A stretch of 64,000 nt of DNA from Ephydatia muelleri (GCA_013339895.1 JABACO010000005.1:4812013-4876012), one strand, 5' to 3'; counted from the stretch's first letter, positions 1 through 12,258 are shown. A program made the numbers and translations. Notes: a model not told the origin generated them from the sequence alone.

Positions 1-585
1 GACCAATGGTCAACGATGTGTAGTATCCACTTAAATCCATCATGAGGCAAATGCCTCATATCGATTAGATCAATCTGTATGTGATACATGCATATGTGTT
101 ACGTAATGCAGCATTATCACATAACATACCTGTACTCGAGAAAACAACCCATTTGCAATTATGGGCCGAAGATTTGTTTTTTGAGGCATTCTGAGACTGC
201 AAGTGACACACAGCTTTATATAGTGTTCAACCACACTTCTTGGAAGATATAAATATAAACTCTGAATTCTGTATAAATGAAAAAAATGCTAGTTAGTAGC
301 TAGATATAAAGCGCCGCTTGCAAATACTTTGCATAAGTCTTCTTTGTTCCCATGCAAACAGTCCTTGCTATGAACCTGTTCCAGAATTTCCTCCGCAATC
401 GCAACTCTTCTATGCCCCTAGCCTTCAACATCGTTCGGTCATTGCCATTCTCTCTATATAAGACGAGTACAACTTACTGACACTATTGCTCAATTACATA
501 TGCGTAGTGGGGGGCAAGAAAAAAGGTGGAAGACACCATCATGAAAGGATTAGTACCTAATTCTTTTCTTTCACAGAAGGCGCGA
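1..585. other. No recognisable gene
   Basis: AT-rich sequence. The only item of note is a short basic open frame of 43 codons on the minus strand (431 down to 300), with no family I recognise. Nothing else seen. Confidence 0.5.
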
Positions 586-1977
586 AGTAAAGTGTCCGCC
601 CGGACCATTTACTCTGGAGTAAGCTGTCCCCATCTGGAGTAAACTGTCCCTACCCCAACTTTCTTCACGGACAATTTGCTCCGGAATAATATGTCCTATA
701 GGACAAATTACTCTATGCATAGTAATGTGTCCCAGGACAGTTTGCTCACGCCACGGATTGATGTGCCCTATGATTTCAATATGAATTGCCATACATACAT
801 ACATAAATTAATACATCAAGGACAGGAATGAGCATGCAGTATCACAATCAATGTTACCTTCAGTTTCATCATTTATACATGAAGTATAAAATCACACATA
901 ATCCAGCTCATCTGCGGCTCTTTCTGGAATATCCGTCATAGAGTCCAAGTGGTAATCCTGAACACTCAATAATTTTCCTTTCAATCGGCATTCAGAAAAT
1001 TTCTATACTCAGCTGTTAATTAATTCAGTTAATACTGGAAACATGCATGAAGAGAACTAGTTCTTCAAGGCCTCTTGATAAATGCTGACTCATTTCACTC
1101 TGCTGAAACACACAATGACCATGCATGTTGCATCCCATAGGTGAGCTCAGCATAGCTGTCACAAAATAAGCCAGATGATTTTCCCCTTCTTGTGGTTGTA
1201 CTTTCATCATTGTAATGCTAATCTCTTTCCTTGGACATGCCAAAACAGCTGCCACCTGTCATGCAAGCACCAGTTAGGCCAGTAGAAACGTTCTGATACC
1301 TTGTATGGAATGTTTTACCAAGGTTACCAGCAGTATGATCACTGTGGCAGGACTTCATGATCTGCTTACTCTGTTATATTTACTGATAAAAACTTCCACC
1401 TACATGCCTTTCTTTGTCTTGTACTGCATTTATTTTTATCTTCCACTCTGATACTGTAGTATTTTTAAATTAAATTTACTCCGACGAATGAATAAAGCTC
1501 AACGTTTGAATGCTTGCAAACACAATTACTTCGTAGCAGTCGACTTCACGAAACATGCATTTAAATATTGCTTGTAACTCGTGCTAACACGTAAGCAAAG
1601 TACATAAGTGTATTAACGACAGGTGTACTATCTTTGAGGGAAGGATTCTGTTTTCATTAACGGTGCAGGGACCTGTGAACATCAGCAAACTCTCGTTCCG
1701 CGTTGTCATCTGTCCTCTCATCCATTTAAAAAATCTTCGCAGCTATAAATGTAGTTTAAGTCACATGCAAAGCCAGCTACGTTTCTTATGCCTTTAATTT
1801 ATCGGTGTAGTGATTTAAAACATACATACCACATGGCTGCAAACTATCAGAGATTATCTCTGACACTATGGTTTGAAATCAAAATTTACACAATTAAGGA
1901 CTACTTACTCCGTTGGGGGACAATTGACTCCGAGTAAAATGTCTAGTAGGACAATTTACTCCGACGGACACTTTACT
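586..1977. mobile_element. Possible DNA transposon with 13-bp terminal inverted repeats
   Basis: The left end AGTAAAGTGTCCG (586-598) is the exact reverse complement of the right end CGGACACTTTACT (1965-1977). Both ends carry further copies of a short motif of the form GGACA(A/G)TTTNCTCC in mixed orientation, typical of subterminal repeats of a DNA element. No transposase is visible. A minus-strand open frame at 1025-1255 follows a plausible acceptor and could be an exon, but I do not recognise it. No target-site duplication is obvious, so the two ends could also be two separate small elements. Confidence 0.4.
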
Positions 1978-2989
1978 CCATGACACGCCACTTCCTTTCT
2001 GATCACGGCGCTTCTCGTACGTTTTCCACCAACAGGAAAAGAGGAGTCAATATATTCTTGAAACGACACCTTGATCGAGTCTTTCTCCATCTTCACGAGT
2101 TCACACATTCATACGACTTACGAGCATGCGCATTTTGGCATGCCGGGTTGAACAACCGGCCAACCGGTTAATCAACCGGTTGGCCGGTTAATCAACGGGC
2201 TACGTATTGAGCATCCGTGCGGAACATATATGCAAGTAGTTTTTTTTTAATATATACATTACCTCTGATATTCAAAGGTATGCAATACTAATTCAATGCA
2301 TGTAAAAAGAAACTTCAAGGAAAGAAGTATTCAACGATATACAGGGCCTGTTTGTAGCACAATATGCGTTGCTAAATATAGGACTTACATGTCTAGTTGT
2401 TTTTATTCGTACTGTTCCATGAACCCTTACTTAATTCTCATGCACACCATAATTGCCTTCAAATCCTACATGTTTATACATGCACCACTAACTTATGTTT
2501 CTTATAAAGTTTTATTAAATTGGTTTTAGGGTGGCAACGGAATTACTCTCGCTAAAATAAATACATTGTATGGTATGCAAGTTCAGAAGCCTGCAGACAC
2601 ATTGTAGGGCATAGGGGCTGTTAAGGACACTACACTGCCTAGCAACGTCATGCACGCTATCCGAGAAGATGATGACGTAAAGCGCACTGTCTAACAACAA
2701 CCACGGGTCGTCTTTGCCTGCTTCTTGTTCGATAGCAATAAATTAAAGAACTAAACTGCATGTTTCTGATTCTTGGTACATGTATAGTTATGTTTTAATA
2801 ATGATAACTTGATAAGGCACAAAATGAAGCCGGAGATCAGTTGTATGTACATGTATAGATTTGGCTTTTGTTGCCGTGGACTGACGTGCGTTACATTAAC
2901 ATGTACATGCTAGATGCATTTAAATTTGGTTAGAATTTGTTTTTTAAGTTTAGATACTGAATCCTATAACTGAACACTGATGTGTGTAG
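1978..2989. other. Presumed intronic or intergenic sequence
   Basis: No convincing coding sequence. Apart from the hairpin at 2154-2189 I see nothing here. If the upstream exons of the oxidase gene lie before the window, this stretch is part of an intron. Confidence 0.4.
2154..2189. repeat. Perfect 16-bp hairpin
   Basis: AACCGGCCAACCGGTT (2154-2169), a 4-nt loop AATC, then AACCGGTTGGCCGGTT (2174-2189). The arms are perfect reverse complements and GC-rich against an AT-rich background. Confidence 0.9.
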
Positions 2990-3680
2990 GTTATGACAGT
3001 GGACAACAGCGATGAGAGGTTCAGAGCTCTCCAAGTGAGCATAGGGATGTGCGGAGTGATCACAGAGGTCACCTTAAAGGTGGAGCCAGAGTACCGCCTT
3101 AGCGAACTGCGAAGTGGACACACTTTGGACGAGTGCATCAATGAACTCGACACTCTGAGCAAAGGAGAGCGTGTGAAGTACTGGGTTGACTTCCACAACA
3201 ATGCCTGCAACGTGTTCAACACTAGCAAGACCACTGAAGAGCCCAAGGACTTCATTTGTAGCATCGTATCGTATGTCACCGTACGTTCACATGGGTTTAT
3301 ATATAGCACAGAGAGCAAATGATTTGTTTCTCCTTACAGTACTACATCCTTGCTATAGTAACAAGGATCACCTACCTCGTGCCCACACTCTCAGGCCCCA
3401 TGATGAATCTTGTTAGCTTAGCGCTTTCGATCCCAACTCACCGAGTTACTAAAAGCTATGAGATACTGAACGATTTCTTCCGTCTTCCGATTCACCAGGA
3501 GTCAGAGGTCGTAGTGGAGCTCAAGGACACCGCAGAACTGATTAAGACCATCCGCGACGTAGTGATAAATGGCCACTTTCCCGTCAATTACATTACCGAG
3601 GTAAGTGTTCAGTAAATAGATCAAATTTAAATGCAATGGCTGATCCGAAGGGTGCTAAGGGGTAGGGGGTGGAGAGAGAG

Positions 3681-3747
<67 letters not shown>

Positions 3748-3754
3748 AGAGAGC

Positions 3755-3803
<49 letters not shown>

Positions 3804-4325
3804 TGCTCTCTCTCGCTCTCTCTCGCTCTCTCTCTCTCTCGAGAGAGGAACTATGAAGTGTATGACTAAGTTTTCACTCAAACCTTTACATTGGATGCTC
3901 GTTGTATGTCTTTGTTTGAAAGGGAAGCAATTGTATAGAGAAGAACTTCAGCAAGTTATTACCTTATGCTACGTGATAATTCACTATTGTTATACCCTAA
4001 ACGTATCGCGTTTACTTTATAGGTGAGGTTTGTGAAGGGTGACGACGCTTGGCTCAGCCCTCACTATGGAAATGATAAAATATTCTGCGCCGTTACGTTA
4101 ACAATTTACGCTCCAAAAAAGACATCTTCAGCTTACTTTGACGCCGTATACAAGGCTACCAGAAAATTCAACGGACGCGTGCACTGGGGAAAATATTTCA
4201 CTTCAGGTCCGACCGAAATCAGAGCGATGTTTCCGAGATTTGATGATTTCGCAGCAGTCAGACTGAAGCTGGATCCAAATGGAGTCTTCATGAATGATGC
4301 GTTAAAAAAAGCTTTTGGATTTTAG
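2990..4325 (+). CDS. Aldonolactone oxidase (L-gulonolactone / D-arabinonolactone oxidase family), 3' exons
   Basis: Three exons with matching phase-0 joins: 2990-3280 (acceptor TGTAG, donor GTACGT), 3340-3600 (acceptor TTACAG, donor GTAAGT) and 4023-4325 (stop TAG). The first contains VSIGMCGVITEVTLKV, the end of the FAD-binding module of vanillyl-alcohol-oxidase-type flavoenzymes. The last contains GRVHWGKYF and FPRFDDFAAVRLKLDPNG, the C-terminal HWGK and PRFDDF signatures of the ALO family, which oxidises sugar 1,4-lactones in ascorbate-type synthesis. Known family members are about 430-550 residues; about 285 are seen here. The N-terminal FAD-binding half and the start codon are missing, either upstream of the window or lost. 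Intron 2 carries the GA/CT repeat. Family assignment is firm; the exact substrate is not. Confidence 0.85.
3671..3847. repeat. (GA)n-(CT)n inverted microsatellite
   Basis: About 90 bases of GA repeat run directly into about 85 bases of CT repeat, inside intron 2 of the oxidase gene. The two halves are near reverse complements, so the tract can fold into a long hairpin. The long Arg/Glu or Leu/Ser open frames here are artefacts of the repeat. Confidence 0.95.
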
Positions 4326-5859
4326 CTGAAACTGTGCAGATATTTATCTCTACCATATCAGCAAGTATGTTAAAGCATTGACATTTTTTTTAACACTTTA
4401 TACAAAAATGACAATGTTTCTCATTCTGATGCTATGATGCCAGCCTCCACTTTTAGCATCTAAATTAAAACTGCAAAAAAATATTGTTTTAGCAAGGTAT
4501 GTGTATCAAAAAAATACTAGAATTTGGAAGTCCACAAGAAGGCATTACTTAATAATATTGAATATAACGCCCACCCCATTTCCCACTCCTATATCCCACC
4601 CACAACTCTGCACCATCGTACATTTCTCAATTTGGTGTGAGATCTCAGAGAGAGCAACGTGTTTGATGAAAAAAATTGCTTCTTGACTCAGGACTCCATC
4701 AACTGATACAAGAAGTGCGAAGGAATAGCTGCTGCAGTGTATTTCTTCCTTGGCTGAAGAGAGAATGGCAGCAACAAATTGTTGTGTGTGTGACAGGAAC
4801 TGATTGGTAGTCATACAGTGTTCCTGAGCTGGTGACATCTTGTTGCCATAGGAGCTGTTAGTGGCCCCTACATATAGGTATATGGAAGTGTTTTCTACAT
4901 GAGCTCATTAGAAAGTTATTGTAGGAAGTTATCATTATAGTTAAGGAGAATGAATGTAATGGAATCAACATTACATAAGCGGGTGGCTTATGCAATAGCA
5001 TTCATGCACATTTTGTTGCTTATCTGTATTGGTGTGATGAACAGTAATTGTTCATCAGAGACTATGCATAAGTGCACAGATTTGATCCCTAACTGATTCT
5101 GTGTAAGTTGAATGTTTGCTGTTTTAAACATTTATATGCGATGGTTGAGTATCAATAGTAGACAGTCACCCAGTGGTTGGTTCCATTGTGTAGTATCTGC
5201 ACATTCTTCAAAGCTTAAGGTTTGATCCCAAAATTTGTGCACTGCAGCCATAGAGTATGAGTGTTACTTTTCAGAAGTGCATAGGCTGCATTTATAACTT
5301 TGTCATCTAACCACCCAGACTGTAATTTCATTTGTCACTTTCATAAAGCTGGATAGTTTCGACCTTCAACCATACCGCGTTATTCTTTTTTACATGCCTT
5401 ATTTCTCGGACGTTTTTCTTCACAATCATCACAATTGTCAGTCTTACTTTCTGAATCAACCTTCCCAGAGTTCAGACCTTTAGGAGTATAATAATAGTAA
5501 TAAATAATATTTATATTTAACATGTTATTGTATAAAATACCGGTACACAACACGATAAATGGACATACACAAGTACACTGTTATAGTACACATTTTTGCT
5601 GATTTTGACAAAGCCTTTTCTGTTTCAAAACAATCTTCAATTTTTTGTCTTCTAAATGGGGAAAGTATTAAATCCATTACACTATATGCATGTTAAAATA
5701 TAAGCATACAACCAGACTACATTACAACGTACACAAAATACTAGCTATACCCACCTTACATCACTTTGATGTGCAGATGCTATGGGAAAGTATGGCAATG
5801 GCATTAGCTCATACCAGGTAAATGTACAGCCCCCCACCCCATAAAGTTCGGTAAGAATC
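4326..5859. other. Intergenic, possible transposon scrap at 4545-4838
   Basis: A minus-strand open frame ending at 4545 (start 4838) contains SFALLVSVDGVLSQEA, which reminds me of the C-terminal tail of LINE-associated reverse transcriptase proteins, and it lies on the same strand as the reverse transcriptase fragment at 5860-6885. The match is weak. The rest shows no coding signal. Confidence 0.3.
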
Positions 5860-6885
5860 ACTGACTTTGCCTTGGATGAACTAACGGTACACAGACCCAA
5901 TCCAGTTCATTACATTTGGCATCATTAGAAGAGTGCTTTCTCAGCTCAGTCATTTGTGCAGCTAATCCTGTTGTCACACTTGCTTCCAGAAGAGTTTTAG
6001 GATCAAGCGGAGATATGACAGCTGCTGCTTGCCCAAGACCCAGTTTGGAACCAAAAGATCAGCTGGACAGGTGCGCTATGACTCGTGAGATTGTTACCCA
6101 TTCCACCTGGACACCCAGATGAACAGGACTCTGCAAGGACATCACTCAGTTTGTTGTGACGGGAAACCACATCACCACCCCTTTTGCAGGTAACAGCATG
6201 ATGGCCAAGTGGGTCCAGGACAATCTCAGGGCACAGTGGGCAGCATGAACCATAAGAAAAGTCCAGGCCCAGCCACCATTTGATGGCAACCTGAAATTGG
6301 GAAGGGTTAAGATGGAGACCAAGATCCTCTGAAGGAGTAATAGACCTGCATGAAGGGAGGAAACAGACAGCAAGTGAGCCTTGTCGGTGATGTGTGACAT
6401 ATCCAGAAGAACCTTGAAAAGGTGGTCATCCAGCTTGGAGGAGAGGCTCTTTTGAGTGACTGGAGTCAACAGAAGTGCCTCTGAGTTAATTGCCTCTGAT
6501 GGTGCCTCTGATGGTGGTACAAAACATTTGAATTGCTGAGACAAGGTGGTGTTGAGACTGAGACCCAAAACCCGAAGTACAAAGCAAAGCAATGTAAGCT
6601 GCAGGGGAGTGTTGTGCGAGGGAACGCAGACCCAGACCACCTCTACTCAGGCTCAGCCTAGGCTGGTGCCAGGCATGATCAGAGCTATCCATGCAGCAGT
6701 ACATTGTGCAAAGCACTTACATACATCCTCATCAGATAGCTGAAAGGCCTTTGTGGTATGCAAAGGAGGTGTAATGCGAGCCAGATGGAAAAATTTACAG
6801 AAACCTCCACAAATGCGAAGGAGTGTAAAGGCATGCACCAGACCTGATTTCCTTTTCTTTTTGTCATATCCACCAGCTGACAATT
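5860..6885 (-). pseudogene. Non-LTR reverse transcriptase fragment (C-terminal part), frameshifted
   Basis: Read on the minus strand across several frames, the pieces follow the order of a known family of metazoan reverse-transcriptase-like proteins: LLRICGGFCKFFHLAR (about 6830-6770), SLSRGGLGLRSLAQHSPAAY (about 6660-6600), ITDKAHLLSVSS (about 6390-6350), then a zinc-type stretch with GGDVVSRHNKL near 6170, and a terminal part with NDAKCNELDWVCVPL near 5900. At least three frame changes separate these blocks, so no product is expected. The polymerase core is absent, as in a 5'-truncated LINE copy. A related but different copy lies at 62714-63372. Confidence 0.7.
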
Positions 6886-7722
6886 GTCATCCATTTAACC
6901 TGAATTCAGCTTTCCATAAGACTTTCCATATAGTCCTACACAATTTCAAACACAGAATTTACCCTTTGGGGACAAATAGTGTCAAGCATTAGAACCATAC
7001 TGTTGTTAGCAGGTATAACATTTTGCTTAAACTCATCAAATTAAGCATGACGTTCCTAATCAATGATTATGATTATTATCATGTATTTCTTTTTTTTTTT
7101 AAAGGTATTTCCTGGTGAAGCGTCTGTAATCTAACCATAATGCCACATTTAAGTCCTTACATGAAGCATACTCACCAATGTTCAAATTTGAAGTTGATAC
7201 ATGTAGCTAGAAGGAATAATGGTAAAAAAATCATGTAATTCTTTTTCTTCATTTCATACAGTATAACTTCTTCATCTTCCTTTGCTGGGATACCCTAGCA
7301 TCGCTACATAAGCGCAATAAATGTGTTGAATGCAGTTCTTTATTCAGCATTAAGTGATTGCCATCATGTGAAAGAGTACTTCCGGTCAAACTGCTACGTA
7401 ACATGTATCAGTCCCTGTGTTTTGTAAGAAATATCCACAACGTTGTGTGGTTTTAGTCCCATGCAATGCAGAGCCATGTTAGCCAGGATTTGCACGCATG
7501 ATGTCATAGTTTACTTTGTGCTTCCTTTTTGCTACTCAACTCAAGGCAGTTAATTTCTCGACATACCTTTTTTTGGCTGTCTCATATAACGTCTCGTAGT
7601 AAGTAGAAAAGCGATTGCTGCACTCACACTCCATATAGAAAAAAACGCATGAAAACAAAAACAAGAAAAACTGCAACTCCTAAATAACGATTGCCACTAG
7701 TTACCATAAATAAACGTGCACC
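6886..7722. other. Intergenic
   Basis: AT-rich sequence with no open frame or repeat that I can assign. Confidence 0.5.
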
Positions 7723-7897
7723 TTGCATGCAGGGAGCCTTGGACGAAGCCATGGCTTGTCCAAACAAATTTGGCGACATTGTGACGTAAATATTTTTAAC
7801 CCCTTACGGAAGACAGTATTAATCAAGAGAGGAGTGACGCTTTCGACAAAGGACTGGAGGCACACAGGCTGCTACATGTACGTGTGCATACACATAT

Positions 7898-7954
7898 GGG
7901 GGGGGGGGGGGGGCCAAGCCCCCTCCAGCCTTTCCCCCCCCCCCCCCCCCCCCC
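7898..7954. repeat. G16 and C21 homopolymers flanking a short spacer
   Basis: G16 at 7898-7913 and C21 at 7934-7954 are complementary and 20 bases apart, so they can pair as a hairpin. Such tracts are also prone to assembly and length error. Confidence 0.9.
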
Positions 7955-8144
7955 TTCCCACTGCCCAGATTCGTATGAAGACTAATCCCGTCACTGATGG
8001 AAAAGCAAAGTTCAAGCCAGCCCCCGACCAAGCAGTGATATCACCCACTGGGTCTATGGTTACTCACTGGTTTCGGAAAGTGCTTGGAAATCCTGATTTG
8101 GGTTCTGTGTACTTTATGGGATCAAGGAATGGCATGGGAACATC

Positions 8145-10088
8145 TTGGTTTATGCAAACCAATGCACTAAAGTATGTCAACTCTTTCACTTTCAGTTTCC
8201 AGGTAGCACTAGCCCCAAACCTCTTGATATTGCAGAAACAAGTGAGTGGATTATGCAAGAGCGATTGTGGAAATTTATAACTTCTAGACAGAGGACAAGA
8301 GATTGGTTTATGATGCGAAGTTTTAGTCAAACCAGCACAGGAGCAGATAACTGCCTAAGTGCATTGGCAAGAAACAATTTGCGCTTAGTAAAGTTGCACG
8401 GTTTGGTGCTTTGGCAAATACCACTCTGCATGCAATTTTCAATGAATGTGCTAGGATTCAGACACCTTTACATTCACATAGTTGATGGCCAAGATGATAA
8501 AGATGCTTTATCAATTATTCAAAAGTTAGATGGCATGAATAATACAGCTCAAATGGCATTCCTTCAGACCAAATATGTGAAAGAACGTCATATTTGCAAA
8601 GACCTAAACGTTATTGGTTATGCAAACCTCAGAAAGGCAGAAATCATTTGTTTGATACTTAACTATGTAGCAGATCCATCTTATGGTGGTAAACCAATCA
8701 ACATAGGTGAGACAATGATAAAAGCTCAACATCTCACACCTTTTTCTAAGGGACATAAACAAGAAAACACGCTGATGGGAACACTTAATGAAAGTAATGT
8801 TGTAGATCATTTGAAGCAGTTTGTGGAGCTCCATTGTGAAAATGCTTGTGGTCTAAAGTTAACAGTGTTAGACAACAAGGAGTATGGTCTTGTTGGGTAC
8901 AAAGATGAAGGCATTGTTCCCAAGGCCCAAATAACTAGCATTGATCAAGTATTCAGGGTTAAGGATACAACAAACCTTGCATCAACAACCTTCTTTGTAG
9001 GTTGTGAAATCAAGACAAAGACTACATGTGACACTGAGCAGACAGAGTTGGAGTACATTAAAACTACATTGCAAAATGAGGTATATGGCCACATTTCTGT
9101 TTGCAGCGAAGCTGATGCAGAAGTGTTTAAGAAGCAGATTCCCCAGCGTTCCCACAGAGCACAGGTGTTGCACCATGCAGCAACGCTTCAGGTTCAACAA
9201 ATGTTCTATGTTGTAGCTTCAACCCAAAGAATTCTCCGTGTTGCTCATGTTGTGTTTTCACCTGTCGTACTTGCAAATTACTGTGATTCACAGCGTTTTA
9301 TACAGAATAAATACATGAATTGGATATATGGCTCTGATCCTGTTCCAACTTTTGCAGACTATGGGCATGCAAAGTCTAGAGATACCATCATCCAAGAACT
9401 AGCAATTTGGCACGAGTTGAGGAAGATGATTGAAAATTGAGGAGTTCCACTGCCACCATTTAAGCATTTTTTGCCATCAATTGCTGCCACTCACAACAGA
9501 TTCAAAGTAGGTGTCGACAGTATCTCAGCATACATCATGAGAGTCAAGGCAGTTCATGAGAAACTTTCAACTGAGGGACAGCTGATACTGACATTGATAA
9601 CTCTAATGCACTACAACACTTTCATCTCATAGAGGATGATTCATGGCCTGAATTTCCTCATGGACAAGAGTTCCTGTTCTTCATATGAGGCTTACAAGAA
9701 GCATCTAAACAATAGCTTTGGCTCATTTAGGATGTTTTGCATCCAGCTAGTTGATGTCATTGAGTCATCATTGGGCATACCTGAGATTACGGGTGTTGGT
9801 GTTGACCATCTGCTTTCAGTAGTGCAAGAAGTGGAAGTGGAAGTGGAAGTGAACACTGCTCATGATTCACCCAAGACTCATCATGCAATACTTGCCAACT
9901 CACAAGCTTCACGTAGTGCTCGTATGAGTGGATGGGGCAAGAAGGGAAGACACCCCTTAATCTGTGTGAAGCAGTCAAAGACATGTCCTCTTTGCTGTGA
10001 CAGATCCCCAAGTGCACCTACCCACAGCAGATTTGGTTATCGACCAAGTTGGTGCTGTAGTGAATGTAATGAATTCCTCTGCAAGTGA
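8145..10088 (+). pseudogene. Transposon-encoded protein with YqaJ/lambda-exonuclease-like nuclease domain and zinc-binding C-terminus
   Basis: The long frame 8145-9440 shows the ordered signature of a YqaJ-type PD-(D/E)xK nuclease: QRTRDWFMMRSFSQTST (compare the Q..eW..R..iTaS motif of the family), then FSKGHKQEN with a candidate Glu, GYKDEG with a candidate Asp, and FFVGCEIKTK with the E-x-K pair. A TGA at 9438-9440 ends it, but the same frame continues with THNRFKVGVDSIS and LITLMHYNTF, then a TAG, then 9636-10088 with KTCPLCCDRSP and WCCSECNEFLC, a Cys-pair module that probably binds zinc. The layout resembles the C-terminal part of a cut-and-paste transposase (N..K.GVD). The two stops make a full product unlikely. 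An upstream part in another frame (8036-8210) may belong to it. Exact superfamily not recognised. Confidence 0.5.
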
Positions 10089-10166
10089 AAGTGGTGGACC
10101 AAGACAGGTAACCTAGTTGAAGTGGGATGGAAGGAGAATTACCAGAGAGAGAAAGCAGAGTTGTCA

Positions 10167-10300
10167 TAGTTTATCCTAGGGTAGGATAAAATATACCAGG
10201 GTAGGATAAAATGTACTAGGATATAAAAATCCGGCCGGATATTATACCCTAGCGCTAATTATCCGGGCGGATAAACTATCCTGGGATAAAGTGTACACTG
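10167..10300. repeat. Small inverted-repeat element rich in GGATAAA/TTTATCC
   Basis: ATAGTTTATCC (10167-10177) is mirrored by GGATAAACTAT (10269-10279); inside are TTTATCCTAGGGTAGGATAAA-type palindromes and further GGATAAA copies. It sits just downstream of the nuclease/transposase gene and exactly where the receptor-array sequence starts, so it may be that element's right terminus or a separate MITE. Confidence 0.5.
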
Positions 10301-10502
10301 GATTGAAGGACTGATTGTTTTTCCATTAATTAATATTTCTCGCATAATTGTGATGCATAAGCAATGTTGCTTTCAGTTATGTCTGAGAGGCTTACTGCAA
10401 GTGATTCACAATTATTTTCATCCTGGAGCATATATATCGTGCTACACATACATGTACGTACTGTGGAGAAAACGTAACCCCGCTTCCTAGAATGAAACTT
10501 AC

Positions 10503-10545
10503 CGTAGTGCTGCAATAGAAGCATTGACCAAATCTTCAGAAGCAT
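10503..10545 (-). pseudogene. Orphan long-form receptor signal-peptide exon
   Basis: On the minus strand ATG at 10545 opens MLLKIWSMLLLQHY plus one G, followed by donor GTAAGT: the same 43-nt phase-1 exon as in REC-B, H, J and L. Downstream (below 10500) the conserved first-intron sequence continues only to about 10310, where the transposon region begins; the Ig-like exon and all later exons are absent. It is the remnant of the long-form partner of REC-A. Confidence 0.75.
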
Positions 10546-11587
10546 GTTCTGTGCAGCAGAAACAAATTAGTTTTTATAATGTATGGCACATGCTTTATTT
10601 TTATATACCTTTTACGATAACTATAAAATGGTATATCTGAAATCTGATTCGATAGCGTTGTGCATTTTGGTGTCGATACAGTCACGCTGTGGAATATTTT
10701 ACAACGTTTATTGCTTCTACATGTATCGCGTTTGGTTGCTCTTCGAAGTCATGTGGCGTTGAGACAAATGCGGATTTGCATGTATAGGGCCTCACTTGGT
10801 AGGGACCTGTCGCGGTAGTAGACATTTACAAAGGTATGTGCGTATTGTAGGACATCGTAAGTAGTTGAACGTGAGATGATCTTAATCAGTTATATATCTT
10901 ATCTCAGAAGATTATAGATCCTGTTTTTATATCATATCTACACATCTATACTCCAAGTCATGCAGTCACTCACCCGTTTTATCGTGCAGTGCATTCTATT
11001 GATACGAAACCATCAATGAGGAATACAGCCTGTGTACATCTGATTGCAGCAGAAATAATAATCAATGATGTATGTCCCAAAACATACTGAAGCAATTTAT
11101 ATTCCGTATACTCACGCGCAGGTACTCAGTCACAGAAGCACGCGGAATTGCCCAACTGGTTTTCATCACACAGTTCGCAGCTATAGTTTATTCATAGTCG
11201 TTTGGTATAAGGGCTCAGACGCGCTTCAGTTGTCAAGTGCATGTATATATATCGCATTCAAAAAAAGCATCAATTGCACTCATGGGCAATGCCTTGCAGT
11301 ATTGCATCCTCAATAGTCTTCACAGTGCAGGCGGCAAACGGTGGACTCAGAACCAGTTTTGCCGGTAATAACGCAGTTCCATTTAGGGTTAAGCACTTCA
11401 ATCGGATTGTGTGTTCAGGTGCTACTCCAGTGTCGGGTTGTTGTAAAGTTATATATTTTTAAACGTGTGTGATTGATTACTGCAACGTTACTCTATATTC
11501 CACAACTAACATTTAAAATGCGTATCAAAAAGTTGTCTAACGTATAGATGCACAAAACAAACCCGTGCATGTGCTATATTCGCCCAG
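10546..11587. promoter_or_regulatory. Head-to-head spacer 1 (candidate bidirectional promoter)
   Basis: Lies between a minus-strand signal exon and plus-strand REC-A. The part next to the signal exon is repeated at 25820-26470, and inverted at about 45100-45718, 53720-54344 and 58090-58733. Conserved blocks include TCTCAACGCCACATGACTTC and GTACTCAGTCACAGAAGCAC (either strand). Regulatory role is inferred from position and conservation only. Confidence 0.45.
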
Positions 11588-12258
11588 GTGTGTCCGAATA
11601 TCTGGTATGTCAGCTCAGCAGTGGCGCCAGTTGTCCAAGATTTGTCTACCCCAACACCGCTCTGCTGTTCATATGCAACATTGAGGCACAGCAGTTCGGG
11701 CTCACAACATGGCTGCTACCAAATAGAACATGTACAAACCAAGAATACACCGAGAGGATTGTCCTCCTCCAAAAAGTATGGTGGCTGCAATCCCAGCTCT
11801 ACCTCTCAACATGGTACCTGTGGACCATTTACAGCACAAAATGTAGCCAGCTCTGGATGTGTTAACTCTTCATTGTCAGTTAGGGTTAGGGTTAGGGTTA
11901 ACACACAGGGGTTCAATGGAACAGAAATAAGATGCATGAACTATGATGGGAGTAGCTTATTTCCTATTGGAAATGCAACTATATCTATTGTGGGTAAGTT
12001 GACAACCGCAATCGCACTGACGTAGCCGTTGCACGTGCTAATTGTCAGTTCAATTTGCTCTTTCCAATTATATTTTTCAGTTCCTTAGTGTATATACTGT
12101 ATTAAAAATCCTCATATTGTATGGGAAAATAACATGTAGTTAGTCAATAAACAACAAAGTGCAAACAGAGTTCGTGCCTGTGTCATAATGATGGCAATAA
12201 GGAAACGGAGGGAGATGTGATGAGAGCAAACACCTCATATGTGTCTGTATATCATTAA
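11588..12258 (+). pseudogene. REC-A: short-form Ig receptor relic
   Basis: An Ig-like exon (11588-11993, acceptor CGCCCAG, donor GTAAGT) closely matches that of REC-C: SEYLVCQLSSGASCP, then WLLPN and CGPFTAQNV-type motifs. It is broken twice. About 2 bases are missing near 11770, where REC-C reads LLQPKYGGC, and a (TTAGGG)3 tract has replaced part of the exon near 11880. The stalk, membrane segment and most of the tail are gone; only the last tail codons (12183-12258, ending TSYVSVYH and TAA) remain. REC-A is the plus-strand partner of the orphan signal exon at 10545. No function expected. Confidence 0.75.
11880..11900 (+). repeat. Interstitial telomeric repeat (TTAGGG)3 inside an Ig exon
   Basis: Three and a half TTAGGG units lie where paralogues read a short V-V-A-T-Q segment. 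The tract keeps an open frame locally (R-V repeats) but changes the residues of the domain. Confidence 0.9.

Noticed and set aside
1980-2529. Open frames 1980-2171 and 2296-2529 as 5' exons of the oxidase gene
   Set aside because: No FAD-binding motif and no suitable donor phase.
3627-4026. Long Arg/Glu and Leu/Ser open frames
   Set aside because: Translation of the GA/CT microsatellite in an intron.
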